This document shows positions 25,268 through 37,266 of a DNA stretch of 64,000 nt, piece by piece (the stretch's first letter is position 1; each line of letters opens with the position of its first letter). Under the pieces are notes generated by a model that searched no databases, was not told where the DNA came from, and saw only the letters and a list, made by a program, of their open reading frames with translations. Source of the stretch: Chlorocebus sabaeus (taxonomy: Eukaryota > Chordata > Mammalia > Primates > Cercopithecidae). The stretch lies in the NCBI RefSeq assembly GCF_047675955.1, contig NC_132927.1:67683239-67747238 (forward strand). The letters run 5' to 3'. The position numbers were made by a program, and so were the translations under genes.

Positions 25268-25577
25268 GGCCAGGCTCGGTGGCTCACGCCTGTAATCCCA
25301 GCACTTTGGGAGGCCGAGGTGGGTGGATCACCTGAGGTCAGGAGTTCAAGACCAGCCTGGCCAACACGGTGAAACTCCATCTCTACTAAGAATACAAAAA
25401 ATTTGCCAGGCATGATGGCAGGTGCCTGTAATCCCAGCTACTCAGGAGGCTGAGGTGGGAGAACCACTTGAACCTGGGAGGCGGAGGTTGCAGCGAGCCG
25501 AGAGGGCGCCACTGCACTCCAGCCTGGGTGACAGAGTGAGACTCCGTCTCAAAACAAACAAACAAACAAACAAAAAG
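25268..25577 (+). mobile_element. Alu (S-type) with (CAAA)n tail
   Basis: Full length. Diverged target-site duplication AAGTTCAGGTTCCTA (about 25254) and AAGTACAGATTCCTA (about 25576). Tail is AACAAACAAACAAA. Confidence 0.95.
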
Positions 25578-25995
25578 TACAGATTCCTAAGCACCTAAGC
25601 ACATCCTGCAGCCTCACCCCCATACCCCACAAGAGATGCCCCAACCTTCGGGCTGTTTTATGTCTCCAAAGCTCTGCAGGTGCTGTTCTTCCCAGAGGAC
25701 ACCACCTCCCTGCCAGTCAACCCGCCAGCCGCAGGCAGACATCTCCCCTGAGAAAGCTCTCCAGGATCCCTGCTCCCCAGACCTGTGTCTGGCCATGTTC
25801 CGTGTCCTGCGTACACAGGTGTTATTGCAGCTGATTTACCTGGCCACTCTCCCACCCTACAAAACGTGAGCATCTTGGGCATGGAGAGGACAAGAAAGAG
25901 TAAGAGCCGGTAACCTGGCAAGTCCCACCCACCTCTGGGCCACCAGAGCTTCCACATCCTGCATTTCCTTATTCTACTAGACAAGCGCTAGCTAG

Positions 25996-26030
25996 GGAAT
26001 GGGGGATGGGGGATGGGGGATGGGAGGAGG
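25996..26030 (+). repeat. Short GGGGGAT tandem
   Basis: Three to four copies of GGGGGAT/GGGAAT in a row. Confidence 0.8.
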
Positions 26031-26479
26031 ACGAGGGCTCCCCCCACTCCCGCAGACCACTGCCCTCCTCAGGCGCACCTCCCAGCAGTCGAGGGTTCGC
26101 TCTTGAATTCTGAACGGACTGCAAACCTTCACACGGAAGCTGACTGTGACCTCCGGATGCTCAGGTCCACAAAAGCTCCCGCTGCCGACGTGGGGACGGA
26201 GCCCAGGCCTGGGCTGGACCCCCAGCCACAGCCAGGCCCTGCCCCTAATGGCTGCCTTGTTCTCTAATGCCCCTACGACTCCCTCAGGCAGTCCTGCTGG
26301 AGAGAGCCCAAAAACACTCAAGATCCTGCAACACAGACGAAGTCCGCCCAGACATCACAAACACAGCCTCAGGACCTTGCCGGCCTGGCGGGGGCTCGGG
26401 ACTCGAGAATCTTCAGCATGCAATAGCAATTTGTTAAAATAGCTGCATTTTAACAAACGCAATCACAAAGGGTGAAGAA

Positions 26480-26895
26480 CACAAACAGGCAATTGACCAA
26501 AGAAAAGGGAAAAAACCTATAAATAAGGCTATTTTGGCAATAAGTAGCAAAACTTCTCAAAGTATTCATGTCATTTGACCTAGGAACTCCCTGCTAAGGA
26601 AATAAGAACATGTGTTGAATGACTTATGTACCAAGTATGTTCACAGTGGCATGGTTTCTGATTCTGAGACAATGACAGGAGTCACATCCACACGATAAAA
26701 TGTTACAGACACCAGAATTCATATTATGAAGGAGTATTTAATGGTGGGGAAAAGCCGGCTCACTGCATGGTAAATGAAAAAAAGGCAGGTTACAAACAGT
26801 ATAATGATACGAGCCACACTTCAGAAACACACACACACACACAAAGCAAGCACAAGTACCAAAATGCTGGCAGTGGTATCCCTAGGTGTTGAGAT
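26480..26895 (+). mobile_element. Old L1 3' fragment (L1ME/L1M-type)
   Basis: 'tttgacctaggaactccctg', 'ctaaggaaataagaacatgt', 'tttatggtaaat..ggcaggttacaaacagtat'-like text follows the familiar old L1 3' pattern. No open frame. Confidence 0.5.
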
Positions 26896-26935
26896 AATAG
26901 ATGAATTTAACTTTCCTTCTACTTCCTAATCCATA

Positions 26936-27041
26936 GTAAGAAAATATATATATATAGTAAGAATATATATAGTAAGAATATATAGTAAGAATATATATAA
27001 AGAATATACATATAGTAAGAAAATATATATATATATATATA
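26936..27041 (+). repeat. AT-rich tandem (AGTAAGAATATATA)n
   Basis: Repeated ATATATAGTAAGAATATATA-like units of variable length, ending in (AT)n directly against the poly(T) of an antisense Alu. Confidence 0.85.
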
Positions 27042-27336
27042 TTTTTTTTTTTTTGATACACAGTCTCACTCTGTCGCCCAGGCTGGAGTGCAGTGGTGCA
27101 ATCTCGGCTCACTGCAATCTCCGCCTCCTGGGTTCACGCCATTCTCCTCCCTCAGCCTCCTGAGTAGCTAGGACAACAGGCACCCGCCACCATGCCCGGC
27201 TAGTTTTTTTGTATTTTTAGTAGAGATAGGGTTTCACCGTGTTAGCCAGGATGGTCTCCAACTCCTGACCTCATGATCTACCTGCCTTGGCCTCCCACAG
27301 GGCTGGGACTACAGGTGTGAGCCACCGTGCCCAGCC
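27042..27336 (-). mobile_element. Alu (antisense, S/Y-like)
   Basis: Poly(T) start, 'gatacacagtctcactctgt', complete to 'gagccaccgtgcccagcc'. Confidence 0.95.
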
Positions 27337-27683
27337 AGAATATATTTTTATAATCAAAAATGTTATTTTTAATTTCCTCACAATGTGGACATGAGCTACA
27401 AAATCAAAAATATGGCCCTCCTCTTTAACCTTTGAAGTCAAAAGTAGAGAAACTAATTTTTCCTCTGCAAATTCTATACAACGTATTGTTACTCGTAAAG
27501 CAAATGCCTCTTGTACCAGTAGCCATGGCCTGAGCGGACTCTCAGTTCCCTTGAATCCTGTCCCTGCCCATCAAAGCAGTGAAGCAGACTAAACACTCCA
27601 GACCACACATGTGTTGTTTCCACCAACAATGTCAAATGTACATTTCCTTCTATTCCTGCTTTTGGCAAAAGATTTTCCATAGC

Positions 27684-27975
27684 GGATCATGCCTGTAATC
27701 CTAGCAGTTTGAGAATCGCTTGAGCCCAGGAGTTTGAGATCAGCCTGGGCAACATAGCGAGACCTTGCTTCTACTAAAAATAAAAAATAAATTAGCTAGA
27801 CATGGTGGCACACACCTGTGATCCCAGCTACTCAGGAGGCTGAGGTGGGAGAACTGCTTGAGCCTAAGAGGTTGAAGCTGTAGTGAGCTATGATCATACC
27901 ACTGCACTTCAGCCTGGGAAACAGCAAGAAACAAGCTGTCTCGAACAACAGCAACAAAAACAAAACAAAACAAAA
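27684..27975 (+). mobile_element. Alu (J-type), 5' part deleted
   Basis: 'tcatgcctgtaatcctagca' then a deletion in the left arm to 'gagaatcgcttgagcccag'. Old variants throughout. Tail of mixed CAA/CAAAA. Confidence 0.9.
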
Positions 27976-28180
27976 ATTAAAAGACAAAAATTTCCATCTT
28001 CAAACAAAATGTCCACATTTCTTAAAGATAATCCTAATTTTTAGTAAACAGAGCATGCTTATCTAATACAACTACCACAGAGGCTGACATCTCAGAAACA
28101 AGGCTGAGCAGAGGAAGAAGTTACAGGCAAAGTGCTGCCATTTATGGAAGTCTCATCTAAAGATCACACAAAGCTCTGTG

Positions 28181-28243
28181 TGTACACAAATGTGTATAGT
28201 GTGCACACACATATGTATATACAACACACACACATATACACAG
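28181..28243 (+). repeat. Mixed (TG)/(CA)/(TA) microsatellite
   Basis: Alternating purine-pyrimidine run: tgtgtacacaaatgtgtata followed by CACACA and TATACA blocks. Confidence 0.7.
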
Positions 28244-28249
28244 CAAGAG

Positions 28250-28500
28250 TATAAAAGTGTTAAGTGGATACCACCAAATTAATGAGAGGTATTAACCCCA
28301 GGAAGGGAGAGAAGGACAACAGGGCTTAGTAGTGGCTGGTGGGAATGTCTATCTTAACAGAAAATTTTTACTTCTTAAAAAAAAAGAAAAGGTCTCAAGC
28401 AAATATGGAAAAATAGAACCATATGTTTGTATTTATTTTGAACAACAGGTATGTGAGCGTTCATTATGACCATTTGTACTGTTTTATTTTTAATTCTTCA
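28250..28500 (+). repeat. Possible old L1 3' fragment
   Basis: 'tagtggctggtgggaatgtc', 'ttacttcttaaaa' and 'gtgagcgttcattatgac' loosely follow the old L1 tail pattern. Weak. Confidence 0.3.
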
Positions 28501-29257
28501 AAGCAATAAAGGAAAAACAAAGGGCTGGGAGAAGCTAAGGCACCCAGGCTGTATTTATTCCTCTGTTTCACTTGAGATAAGGAAGCTTCTGGCCTTGTGC
28601 CCATGCTAGAGGCCAGAAGTCTGAGAGCCAAGCTCAAGGAACCCAGAAAGCTAAACTTCCTTGAGCTGATCGTAAACTCTAAATCTCGCAGTTTCTGGCC
28701 ACCATGCCACTGTAGCATTTCAGGCCCACCCCCTTCGCTTGAAGGAGGACACTCAGGAGGCTCAGAGGACAGCAGCCCGCCCAGAGAGACGGTGGGACCC
28801 CAGTCTTGTAGCCTCTGCACCTGGCGAGGAGAGGCACGTGAAGAAACAGCAAATACCTCATTTCAGAGTGAGTCCTATGGGTAAGTCCCCACATCCATCC
28901 AACGGTCCCGATCTCACTGGATGAGATATCCATGTGTAGACTCGATGGCAAAGACACACGTCTCCATCAACCCACAGGGAATGTATCCAGGCCACCATCT
29001 GAAGTGCTTCCCACAACACAAAGCCAAAGAAACCTCACAAAACTCACACGACAATGAGGCCCTTTCCGGACGAGGCGCCAGCCTGAAGGTGTCCAGGGCA
29101 GAGACAGGCCAGCTGCTGCTGCACGGGGCAGCCTTCTGCTGGAACAGCCTCACTTTCAGCCTGACTCCACTACCTGCATTTAATGTAAATATTCAAGGTT
29201 CTTAATGGAAAAAGCAAACCATTACACAAATCCAAAATTCAATTTTAAAAAAAGCTA

Positions 29258-29565
29258 GGCCAGACGCCGTGAGCCTTACAGGCTCATGCTATAAGCCCAG
29301 CACTTTGGGAGGCCAAGGCAGGAGGACTGCTTGAGCTCCCAAGTTTGAGACCAGCCTGGCCAACATAGTGAAACCCTGTCTGTACTAAAAATACAAAAAG
29401 TAGCCAGGCGTAGGGTGTGCACTGGTGGTCACAGCTACTCAGGAGGCTGAGGTAGGAGGATCTCCTGAGCCCAGTGGAGGGGGAGGTTGCAGTGAGCTAA
29501 GACTATACCATTGCACTCCAGCCTGGGCAACAGAGCGAGACTCTATCTCAAAAAATTAAATTAAA
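29258..29565 (+). mobile_element. Alu, with a 10-bp insertion near the 5' end
   Basis: Reads 'ggccagacgccgtgagcctt' then 'acaggctcatgctataag', so extra bases lie within the usual 'gtggctcatgcctgtaat'. Rest is complete; tail TTAAATTAAATT. Confidence 0.9.
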
Positions 29566-30084
29566 TTTTTAAAAAGCCAGATGAAAAGGAGGTTGGCTGT
29601 TGAACAAGCAAAACAAGCATCAGAGGACACAGGGTAACCCCGGCCAGCCAGGCTGAGGCAGCGTGGGGCTCTGGCCCAGCCTCGCCTGTCCTCCAGGCTG
29701 CTCAGCAGATGTCCCATTTGAGGGTGCTGTCCTAAAGCCGGTGTCCCCACCTTGGACAGGCCAGCCTTTTCTTCTCCAAAATGCAGAGACTGACCCAGGT
29801 GCTCTTGCTCCAAGGCTTTGTCCTACTCTGGCTTTCTCTGTCCCTTCCCGGTTACTCTCTCAACATCCCCTCCTCGCTCTGGTAACCCCCAGTCACCGCA
29901 TCCTCTCCTTCCCCTCCTCCATTCTGAGACCCTGCCTTCCTGCCCTGGGGTGATGAGACATGCATCTGGCATATGTGATGGAGAAGGGTCACCTGGGGAG
30001 GACTGAGCTCCTTCTGCCCAGGAGATCCAGCTCAATGTGACTCTTCTAGAAATCACCAGAAATGTTCTCACCCATTGGTTCCAG

Positions 30085-30215
30085 TGGTTCCCAAGGGCAT
30101 GTGCCTCAGAGTCCCCTGGGGGCCTGTTAAAATACAGACTCCCGACTTACATCTGCATCTCTAACCAGCTCCCAGCGAGGCTGCAGATCTAGGGACCACA
30201 CTTTTGAGAACCACC
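30085..30215 (+). mobile_element. MER5A-type fragment
   Basis: 'cagagtcccctgggggcctg', 'ttaaaatacagactcccgac', 'tgcatctctaaccagctccc' and 'gaccacacttttgagaacca' match the MER5A pattern. Confidence 0.65.
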
Positions 30216-30244
30216 ACTCTCAATCCCGTTGGAATGGTGAGACT

Positions 30245-30350
30245 CAAGCAGCTGGGGAACTTTTTGAAAGCGCAGATTCCAGGACCCCAGTCCCAGAAGA
30301 GTCCAATGCAGTAAGCCAGGAAGGCGGAGGATCTGGCTTAGATGCCGGCG
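30245..30350 (+). mobile_element. Second MER5A-like fragment
   Basis: 'gctggggaactttttgaaag', 'cgcagattccaggaccccag' and 'cccagaagagtccaatgcag' start another MER5-like copy right after the first. Confidence 0.45.
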
Positions 30351-30814
30351 GTGGGATGGGATCTCAGCCACACTGGTTTCCACCTGCTTGCTGACCTATG
30401 CCCTGCTCAGGAAAAGGTCAAGGACCCTTTGCCTCCCCAGGTTTTCAGAGATCAACTTGAGCATCCTAGTGACACGGCCCATGCTCTTTAGGAGAGGCCT
30501 GGCCTTCCAGACTGTCACTGCTCCAGTGTGCCGCAGAGAAGAAGTGGACAGTTAGGGGCACAAAGCCACCTCCTGGCAAACAAAACCCCAAGCCAGACTG
30601 CGCGGACTTGACGTGTCCACCGAAAAGCCACAGGTGAGAGGGAGGCCCACCCACGCAGCACCCCAGTCAGAGTAAGGAACGACGTTTGTCCCACTTAATT
30701 CCAAGCCCTCAGGACCTTCGGGGTTACTTTCCCAAGAAGAGACCAGGCGGCAGCTCTTACGTTCTGGAATACCCCTTGACTATAATAACCGGTTATGTTT
30801 GCGCTCTAACGTTA

Positions 30815-31060
30815 GGTGGGAGGGAAAACAGGCAGGATACGCAATTGTATATATGGCCACAACCACAATGGCATAAAACAAAAACCATTCACTCAAGAAC
30901 TGGAAGGAAATACGACAAATGTTAACAGTGATTGCCACTGGGTGCTGCGTGAACGGGTGCGTCTTTTCTTGTGCTACTTGTCTGTTTTCCAAGCTGTTTA
31001 CAGAGAGCACGTACAGTACGACCTGTATGACAAGAACTTTATTTTGTCATAAATCGGAAG
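30815..31060 (+). mobile_element. Old L1 3' fragment
   Basis: 'gaactggaaggaaatacgac', 'aaatgttaacagtgattgcc', 'actgggtgctgcgtgaacgg' and 'ttccaagctgtttacagaga' follow the old L1 3' tail. Confidence 0.6.
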
Positions 31061-31769
31061 GAAAAAAAAATACACAGCAGAACACTGTCCACACGGAATG
31101 TGCCAGCCCTGAACACAAGCGTCTTGTCAGCTTCCTTCAAGCAGGAGGACTGAGGCAGTGACCACTCCCTGGGCAGCAGCAAGTGCTGTCAGCACACACT
31201 GACTGACCGACCATTTGCTCTGAGATGGGCCAGACTGCCGGCGCACACCAGAGCTCCCAGCACAAAAGGAGGGGGAGCTGGGATGCAGGGTCCTCTTTCT
31301 ACCTGGAAGTCCTTCTGGACCCTGAGGGTGGGCTGGCCATCTTTTACTTTGTGTGGCCACCTCCCACCTTCTGGAACTCTGCACAGTACCCCAAGAACAG
31401 CAAACTGCTTCTCAAACCCACACAGTCTCAAGCGAGTGTCAAGTCCATTTTGTCCGGCCCGGAGTTGGACCCTCAGAGTGGCTGGTCACCAACAGCAGAA
31501 GTCCTCCTGGGCTGGCAGGGCCAGAGGATGGCATCTCTGTGGCCAAACAGCTTCCAGCAAGAGCCTGCCCCGTGCTACTCATGAAGACCTGCAGAAACCT
31601 CCCCTCCATTTGAGACCTTCATCACATCCAAGCTCATCCAGGAGCTCACAGTGCAGGAGGAGGGAGGACAGGGATGCAGACATCTGCCCGGTGCTATACC
31701 GCTGGCTCTGGCCAGCCCTGCCCATTCCCTCCCATGACCCTCCAAACTAGAAACTCAGTTGCCCACTGA

Positions 31770-31905
31770 AACTCCACTCAGGTATCACCTCCTCCAAGAA
31801 GCTTCCCCAACTCCCCGCACGCAGGCTGGCTTAGGGGGTCTTGCCTCTTGAACTTGCAGCATTATGTGCTTCCCCCCGCACTTAGCACACAGTACTGAAA
31901 GCACC
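31770..31905 (+). repeat. L2 fragment
   Basis: 'aactccactcaggtatcacc', 'tcctccaagaagcttcccca' and 'ttagcacacagtactgaaag' follow L2. Confidence 0.55.
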
Positions 31906-32938
31906 TGCCTGGCATGAATGGCACCTGCAGACAGGGTCCATGCCCTGCACACCTGCTGAGCAGCCAGCACAGCCACCAGGCCCTCATCACAGACGCCCAG
32001 GTCACTGACAGCACCATCACCTTTGCCCCACTGCCTCTGTGCATGGCTGTCGAGAGGGAGACACCAGCAGAAATGCCCCTGCCTATAGCATACACCATGC
32101 TGAGGGTGGCTCCCCTTCCACTCCCCAGAGCCAAGTGTCACAGGCTCCCACACCAGTCCTCCAGGCCTCTCCCTGACCCTCGGCCCCCTCCTCAGACATC
32201 TGGAACTAAAGGTATGGGGCTGGTTCTAATCTTCCCAGACGCAATGTCCAGAGACCCCATGGTGCCCCTCTCCCAGTGCTCTCTGGACTGAGCACAGATG
32301 GCTCACTGAACTGGCCCACACAGGCAAACCATGCCAGCACCCCCACCCAACGGGAGGAGGATGGAAACAATCCCAGAAAACCCAGGCCATTGTCCATTCC
32401 CTCCCTCTCACGTTCAGTTTCAAATTCATGTTGAAACAGAAGCAAGGGCTCCTGCAGCAACCACAGCCCTCGACAGGAACCGGGCCCAGCACGAAGCCCG
32501 ATGCCACAGTACACATTCTGCCTGGCAGCCCGCCCAGCAGTCCCTCAGCGGACCCCAGAACCAGCAACTACTGCACAAGGGCAGAAGGGGAGTCACGGCT
32601 GGCCAGAGGGCTTCCTCGCATCAACAGAGGCCTCACAACATCCAAAGACACTCCCCAATCCCTGGGCTAAGTTACAGCCCAGGAAGCCAAGTGCGAGGAA
32701 CAGGTGTCAGGTGGAGTCTAGTCACATGTATAGTGAAACGCTGGCCTGAATCTGGGAGGCAGTTGTTCTTGAGCAGTTCCCAATCTGTGTCCCCTGGGGT
32801 CCCGGGAACCCAGACAGATGCCCTAGAGGCCGAGGAGACAGCTGAGCACAGTGCACTGGGCTTCACCTGGGGTCTCAAGAAAAATCATATAGGGGGAAAG
32901 TTTCACTGCTAAGAAAAGGTTTGAAAACCAGGGCTCCT

Positions 32939-33243
32939 GGCTGGGCACGGTGGCTCACGCCTGTAATCCCAGCACTTTGGGAGGCCGAGGCGGGCAGATC
33001 ACAAGGTCAGGAAATGGAGACCATCCTGGCTAACACAGTGAAACCCCGTCTCTACTAAAAACACAAAATAATTAGCCTGGCGTGGTGGTGGGCGACTGTA
33101 GTCCCAGCTACTCGGGAGGCTGAGGCGGGAGAATGGTGTGAACCTGGGAGGCGGAGTTTGCAGTGAGCTGAGATGGTGCCACTGCACTCCAGCCTGGGCG
33201 ACAAAGTGAGACTCGGTCTCAAAAAAAAAAAAAAAAAAAAAGA
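32939..33243 (+). mobile_element. AluY-like, full length
   Basis: ggctgggcacggtggctcac to poly(A). Target-site duplication CCAGGGCTCC at about 32929 and 33247. Confidence 0.95.
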
Positions 33244-33366
33244 AAGCCAGGGCTCCAAGGTACACAGTTTCAGTCCATTTCCATCCGTGTTGGCCATACA
33301 GAGATCACTAACACCATCAAAGACTCTCAACTGGCCTTCCCAAGGCTGGGATGGGTTTGGGGCTTT

Positions 33367-33484
33367 GTTTGTTTTTGAGATGGAGTCTTGCTCTGTCACC
33401 AGGCTGGAGTACAGTGGCACGACCTTGGCTCACTGCAACTTCCACCTCCCAGGTTCAAGCGATTCTCCTGCCTCAGCCTCCTGA
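33367..33484 (-). mobile_element. 5'-truncated Alu (antisense)
   Basis: Only the 3' portion: 'gagatggagtcttgctctgt' to 'cctgcctcagcctcctgagg'. Ends about 370 bp from CCDC88C exon 3, in sense orientation with the gene. Confidence 0.9.
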
Positions 33485-33886
33485 GGTCTTCATAGCCCTC
33501 CTGTGGTTCCTCCTCTCCCTCAACCCTTGAATGGCTCCTGTATAAAGAATCACTGAGCCAGGGGCTGGGGACAACAACCACATCAGGGTCATTCCAGCCC
33601 GTTCCAGCCAGTCCCCACTCAACTGCATTCCTGGGGCAGAGGCTGCAAACCGAGGCTCCTCTCCGGGGCCTTCCAGCTCAAAGAACATTCACCGAACAAG
33701 GGAAAGCAACACACCACCTCCTCCTCACATATGCCCCAACGAAGGGTTCACATGAATGCAACCAACTTCAACAAGTAGAGGCCTAAACATAAGCACCGTT
33801 TCCTCCCGGCCTCCTGTGGGAAAACCGTGACAGTGACGATACTGATGGACACACATCAGAATTCCTGACAGCAGAACTGCCCTTAC

Positions 33887-33995
33887 CTGATAGTAGGTCT
33901 TAATGTTTCTCACCAAGATGGTCAAATTCTGAATGCGAAGGTTCACATCATTGTTGACGTGCTTATTGATGCGTTGATTTGTGGGCCTGGGATCT
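33887..33995 (-). CDS. CCDC88C: CCDC88C exon 3, residues 54-90
   Basis: Reverse-strand exon of 109 bp. It begins with one base completing the codon split from exon 2, then has 36 codons: DPRPTNQRINKHVNNDVNLR followed by IQNLTILVRNIKTYYQ. The acceptor has a pyrimidine-rich TTCTTCCCCTAG (complement of 33996-34007) and the donor is GTAAGG (complement of 33881-33886). It ends on a codon boundary. The segment belongs to the HOOK-like domain, and the KxVNND..LR..NL.ILVR.IK.YYQ pattern is shared with girdin. The next expected exon, starting EVLQQLIV..., was not found between 1 and 33886, so intron 3 exceeds 33.8 kb in this window. Confidence 0.95.
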
Positions 33996-34417
33996 CTAGG
34001 GGAAGAAACACGAGAATGGAAATTGCATCTTCCAGCAGCTGCCACACTTCCTCTCCCAGCCACGACCCAGCATCTTGTCCTCCAGTCCCTAGGTGACCAT
34101 GAGGCCGTGCTGTGGCAGTTGTGGTTCAAGTCAAATCTTAATCCTGCCACTGCTAAGCCAGGACCTCAGGGGGGCCACACATCGCCTTTCTGCTCCCTGA
34201 CCCGAGCACCTGGCCCACCGCAGGCCCTCAGTCAATGCTGTTTCCATTCTCACCGTTCCTAGCACCCAAAAAGAACAATCACATATTAGTGCAGACCCCA
34301 AATGTTATATTGTATAAAACCAACCCAGCCAAATAGATTTCAAGATGAGAAGAATTAAAAGCCGAACAAAGAAAAATATGTGAAACATCAAGAAAGACAG
34401 AAGGAGAAAAATGGTAG

Positions 34418-34713
34418 TTTTTTTTTGTTTGTTTGTTTGTTTTAAATAGAGACAGGGTCTCGCTCTGTCACCCAGTCTGGCGTGCAATGGCACCATCACA
34501 GATCACTATAGCCTCAAACTCCTGAGCTCAAGGGATCTTCCTGTCTCAGCCTCCCAGGCAGCTAGGACTACAGGCCCAGCTACATTTTTAAAATTTTTTA
34601 TAGAGACAGGGGCTCACTATGTTGCCCAGGCTGGTCTCGAACTCCTCAAGCCATCCTCCTGCCTCAGACTCCCAAAGCACTGGGATGACAGGCATGAGCC
34701 ACTATGCCCAGCC
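34418..34713 (-). mobile_element. Alu (antisense, J-type)
   Basis: T-rich (TTTG)n start, old variants (cctcaaactcctgagctcaa), complete to 'atgcccagcc'. Flanks AAAATGGTA on both sides. Confidence 0.93.
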
Positions 34714-34723
34714 TAAAATGGTA

Positions 34724-34769
34724 CATTCATTCATTCATTCATTCATTTATTTATTTATTTATTTATTTT
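34724..34769 (+). repeat. (ATTC)n/(ATTT)n microsatellite
   Basis: Six ATTC-type then six ATTT-type units, leading into the poly(T) of the next Alu. Confidence 0.9.
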
Positions 34770-35052
34770 TTGAGACGGAGTCTTGCTCTTTCACCCAGAC
34801 TGTAGCGCAGTGCCGCAATCTCAGCTTAGTGCACCTTCGCCTCCTGGGTTCAAGCGATTCTCCCACCTCAGCCTCCCGAGTAGCTGGGATTATAGGTGCG
34901 TGCCACCATGCCCAGCTAATTTTTGTATTTTTAGTAAAGACAGGGTTTCACCATGTGGGCTAGGCTGGTCTCAATCTCTTGACCTCAGGTGATCCACCCA
35001 CCTTGGCCTCCCAAAGTGCTGGGATTACAGGCGTCAGCCACCGTGCCAGGCC
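34766..35052 (-). mobile_element. Alu (antisense, S-type)
   Basis: 'gagacggagtcttgctcttt' to 'gccaccgtgccaggcc'. Followed by AGAATGGTAC, a third copy of the local AATGGTA flank, so both Alus used neighbouring sites. Confidence 0.95.
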
Positions 35053-35258
35053 AGAATGGTACCTTTTCTGACTTATTACGCCAACAGAATCATAATGTTC
35101 CACTAAACACAGGTCCCCCTCTGTCATGTGAATTGGTCTTGGGCTAGTCCTCCCTATGATTTACAAATTCCAGGGACAAAAATCCTATTTCAGAAAATGG
35201 CATAATCAATCTTTGACACTTCTATGGTGTACAAGGCACCCTGTAAGAAATGCTAAGA

Positions 35259-35561
35259 GGCCTGGCACAGTGCCTCAAGCCTGTAATCCCAGCACTTTGG
35301 GAGGCTGAGACGGGTGGATCACGAGGTCAGGAGATCGAGACCATCCTGGCTAACATGGTGAAACCCCATCTCTACTAAAAATTACAAAAAACTAGCCGGG
35401 CATGGTGGCGGGTGCCCGTAGTCCCAGCTACTCGGGAGGCTGAGGCAGGAGAATGGTGTAAACCCGGGAGGCGGAGCTTGCAGTGAGCTGAGATCTGGCC
35501 ACTGCACTCCAGCCTGGGTGACACAGCGAGACTCCGTCTCAAAAAAAAAAAAAAAAAAAAA
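35259..35561 (+). mobile_element. AluY, Old World monkey type
   Basis: 'ggcctggcacagtgcctcaa', right arm 'gagctgagatctggccactg', long poly(A). Target-site duplication AATGCTAAGAG/AATCCTAAGAG. Confidence 0.93.
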
Positions 35562-36844
35562 TCCTAAGAGACACAATTAATAATTAATTCACGTGGGAAA
35601 TCCCCAAAGTGTCATTTATTTTCCAACCTCAGGCAAAAGTCGGGTCTAGTTGTGATGAAACTAGAAATCTACATCAAGTGATGTATTATGTCCCTTCCTC
35701 ATCTATATACAAGACATTTCTCAAAACGCTCAGTGTCAGAAGATGCTTTCCATTAGAGCACTCAGCATTACTGAGTTCGCTTCCACCCTTCCACAGACTG
35801 TGCGCTGCTTTTCATAACAAAGGCCTCCCTTCCATCTGACGGTCCCAAGACACCGCGAAGGATGGCTAATTCAAAGGAGGGCCTGTCTTCACAGTTTCTT
35901 CTGTCATCCAGGCCCCGTGATGAAGGTGCTGAGCCTCTTGGGGGTTGGTGTGGGGAGTTAAGGAAATCAATCTCAATGCCATCTGGTTCATTCAAAGCCA
36001 ATAATTAGTAGAAAATTGACAAAGGAAAAAAAAAACCCTACAAATCGAAATCGTTTCAAATGTTTCTGGAAGTACAGTGATGGAGTGTGGCCAAATCACT
36101 TACGTGTTACGTGTTTCTCTTGGAGTCATGAATAACTGAGAAAATAAAGGTTAAGAGTTCTGTGAAAATTAATTCAGGAAAAGAAGAGGCATTCAGAATT
36201 TGAACTGCAAAGGCATTCTTAGCTACAGAAGTGTTCCTGGCATTATAAAGTAATTTATCTGAAAGGTACAATTCTCCTCCCTTTACGGTAGATACCTTAA
36301 AAGATGAAAATCAATTTCACAGTGACGAATGCGCTTCTCAAAATAGCAGAACTCAGAGAACATGCAGCACTTTTTCTGTTTTGTTTTTGTTTCTTCTTTT
36401 TTTTGCCTTTGTCATTGTAGTCCTGTCTTTCACTGAAGTCAGATGGGACCACCCCAGGAGTGCCAGGAGCCGAAAACCTCAGTATGCATCGTGGACATCT
36501 CCAGCACGTGCAAAGGCACAGCATACACTCAGGGTCGGGAACCTGGGAGTCCCCTCACATCACAGCATAGAAGCCTCTGACCATCCCTGCTTTTGTTCTC
36601 CCCAGTTCTTGGAAGAAATAGCTCACTGAAACAACACTAAAAACCCGACATTTACTGTATGAGTAATTAAGCTACTTATCGTGATTATTAGTACTCTCTC
36701 CTTTAACTAAGCCTTTTTGGGTAAAGAGAGGCTATCAAGACACTAATCAAAACAAAAGCCTCAACTACAGTTAAGGCAGGCACATCTCAATCTCCACTCT
36801 GCCCAGCACCCCCGTAACCCTCACCTTTCCATGCTGCAGGAGAT

Positions 36845-36960
36845 GGGAGTCAGGAGACATGGGTTCTAGTCCGGGTCCCAAGCCTGGCCAAAGTTCCCTG
36901 GGCTTCAGTGTGCTCAGCTGCAAAATGGCTACAGAATCCTTCCGGCCCTGAAACGCTATA
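36845..36960 (+). repeat. MIR fragment
   Basis: 'gggagtcaggagacatgggt', 'tctagtccgggtcccaagcc' and 'cagctgcaaaatggctaca': forward MIR. Confidence 0.5.
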
Positions 36961-37266
36961 TGGTTCCATGAAGCCCACGTCTGCATTAGCAAACTTGGAC
37001 TGCACTTGCTTCTGTACCACAGGAAGATGTTATTACCACCGTTACACAACTGCACTTCCCCAAAAGTTGTCATTCAGAACAACAATCATCTTTACATGAG
37101 AGTCCTAAAACATAAAAGGCCAGCACTCTAGTATCAGGATGACGGAGGACAGGACACAGACATGGTAGCTGGTCGGAACTTGAAGAGTTCCAAGAATTCC
37201 AAGTCTAAAGGGTGGGCCCCCAGGGACTCCCTTTCATAAAAACTTCCCACTAGAAAAAAAGAAGCT

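Larger units (their letters stand above)
1..33886 (-). other. CCDC88C: CCDC88C intron 3, 5' part (runs out of window)
   Basis: Intron sequence downstream of the exon 3 donor. No further exon of CCDC88C and no other gene was recognised on either strand. Most of the intervals 1937-4085, 4485-5805, 7575-9540, 12510-13280, 13760-14990, 15230-16010, 18985-19395, 19615-20800, 21220-22538, 24395-25250, 31910-32755 and 33490-33880 look like unique or very decayed sequence. Long runs between stop codons there are chance effects of GC-rich DNA: they lack splice context and recognisable protein motifs. Confidence 0.85.

Noticed and set aside
1..33886. CCDC88C exon 4 (expected to begin EVLQQLIV)
   Set aside because: Looked for on the reverse strand and not found; the next exon must lie outside the window.
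36381..36629. Possible small exon or retrogene in intron 2
   Set aside because: Open frame of 82 residues without recognisable motif or splice support.
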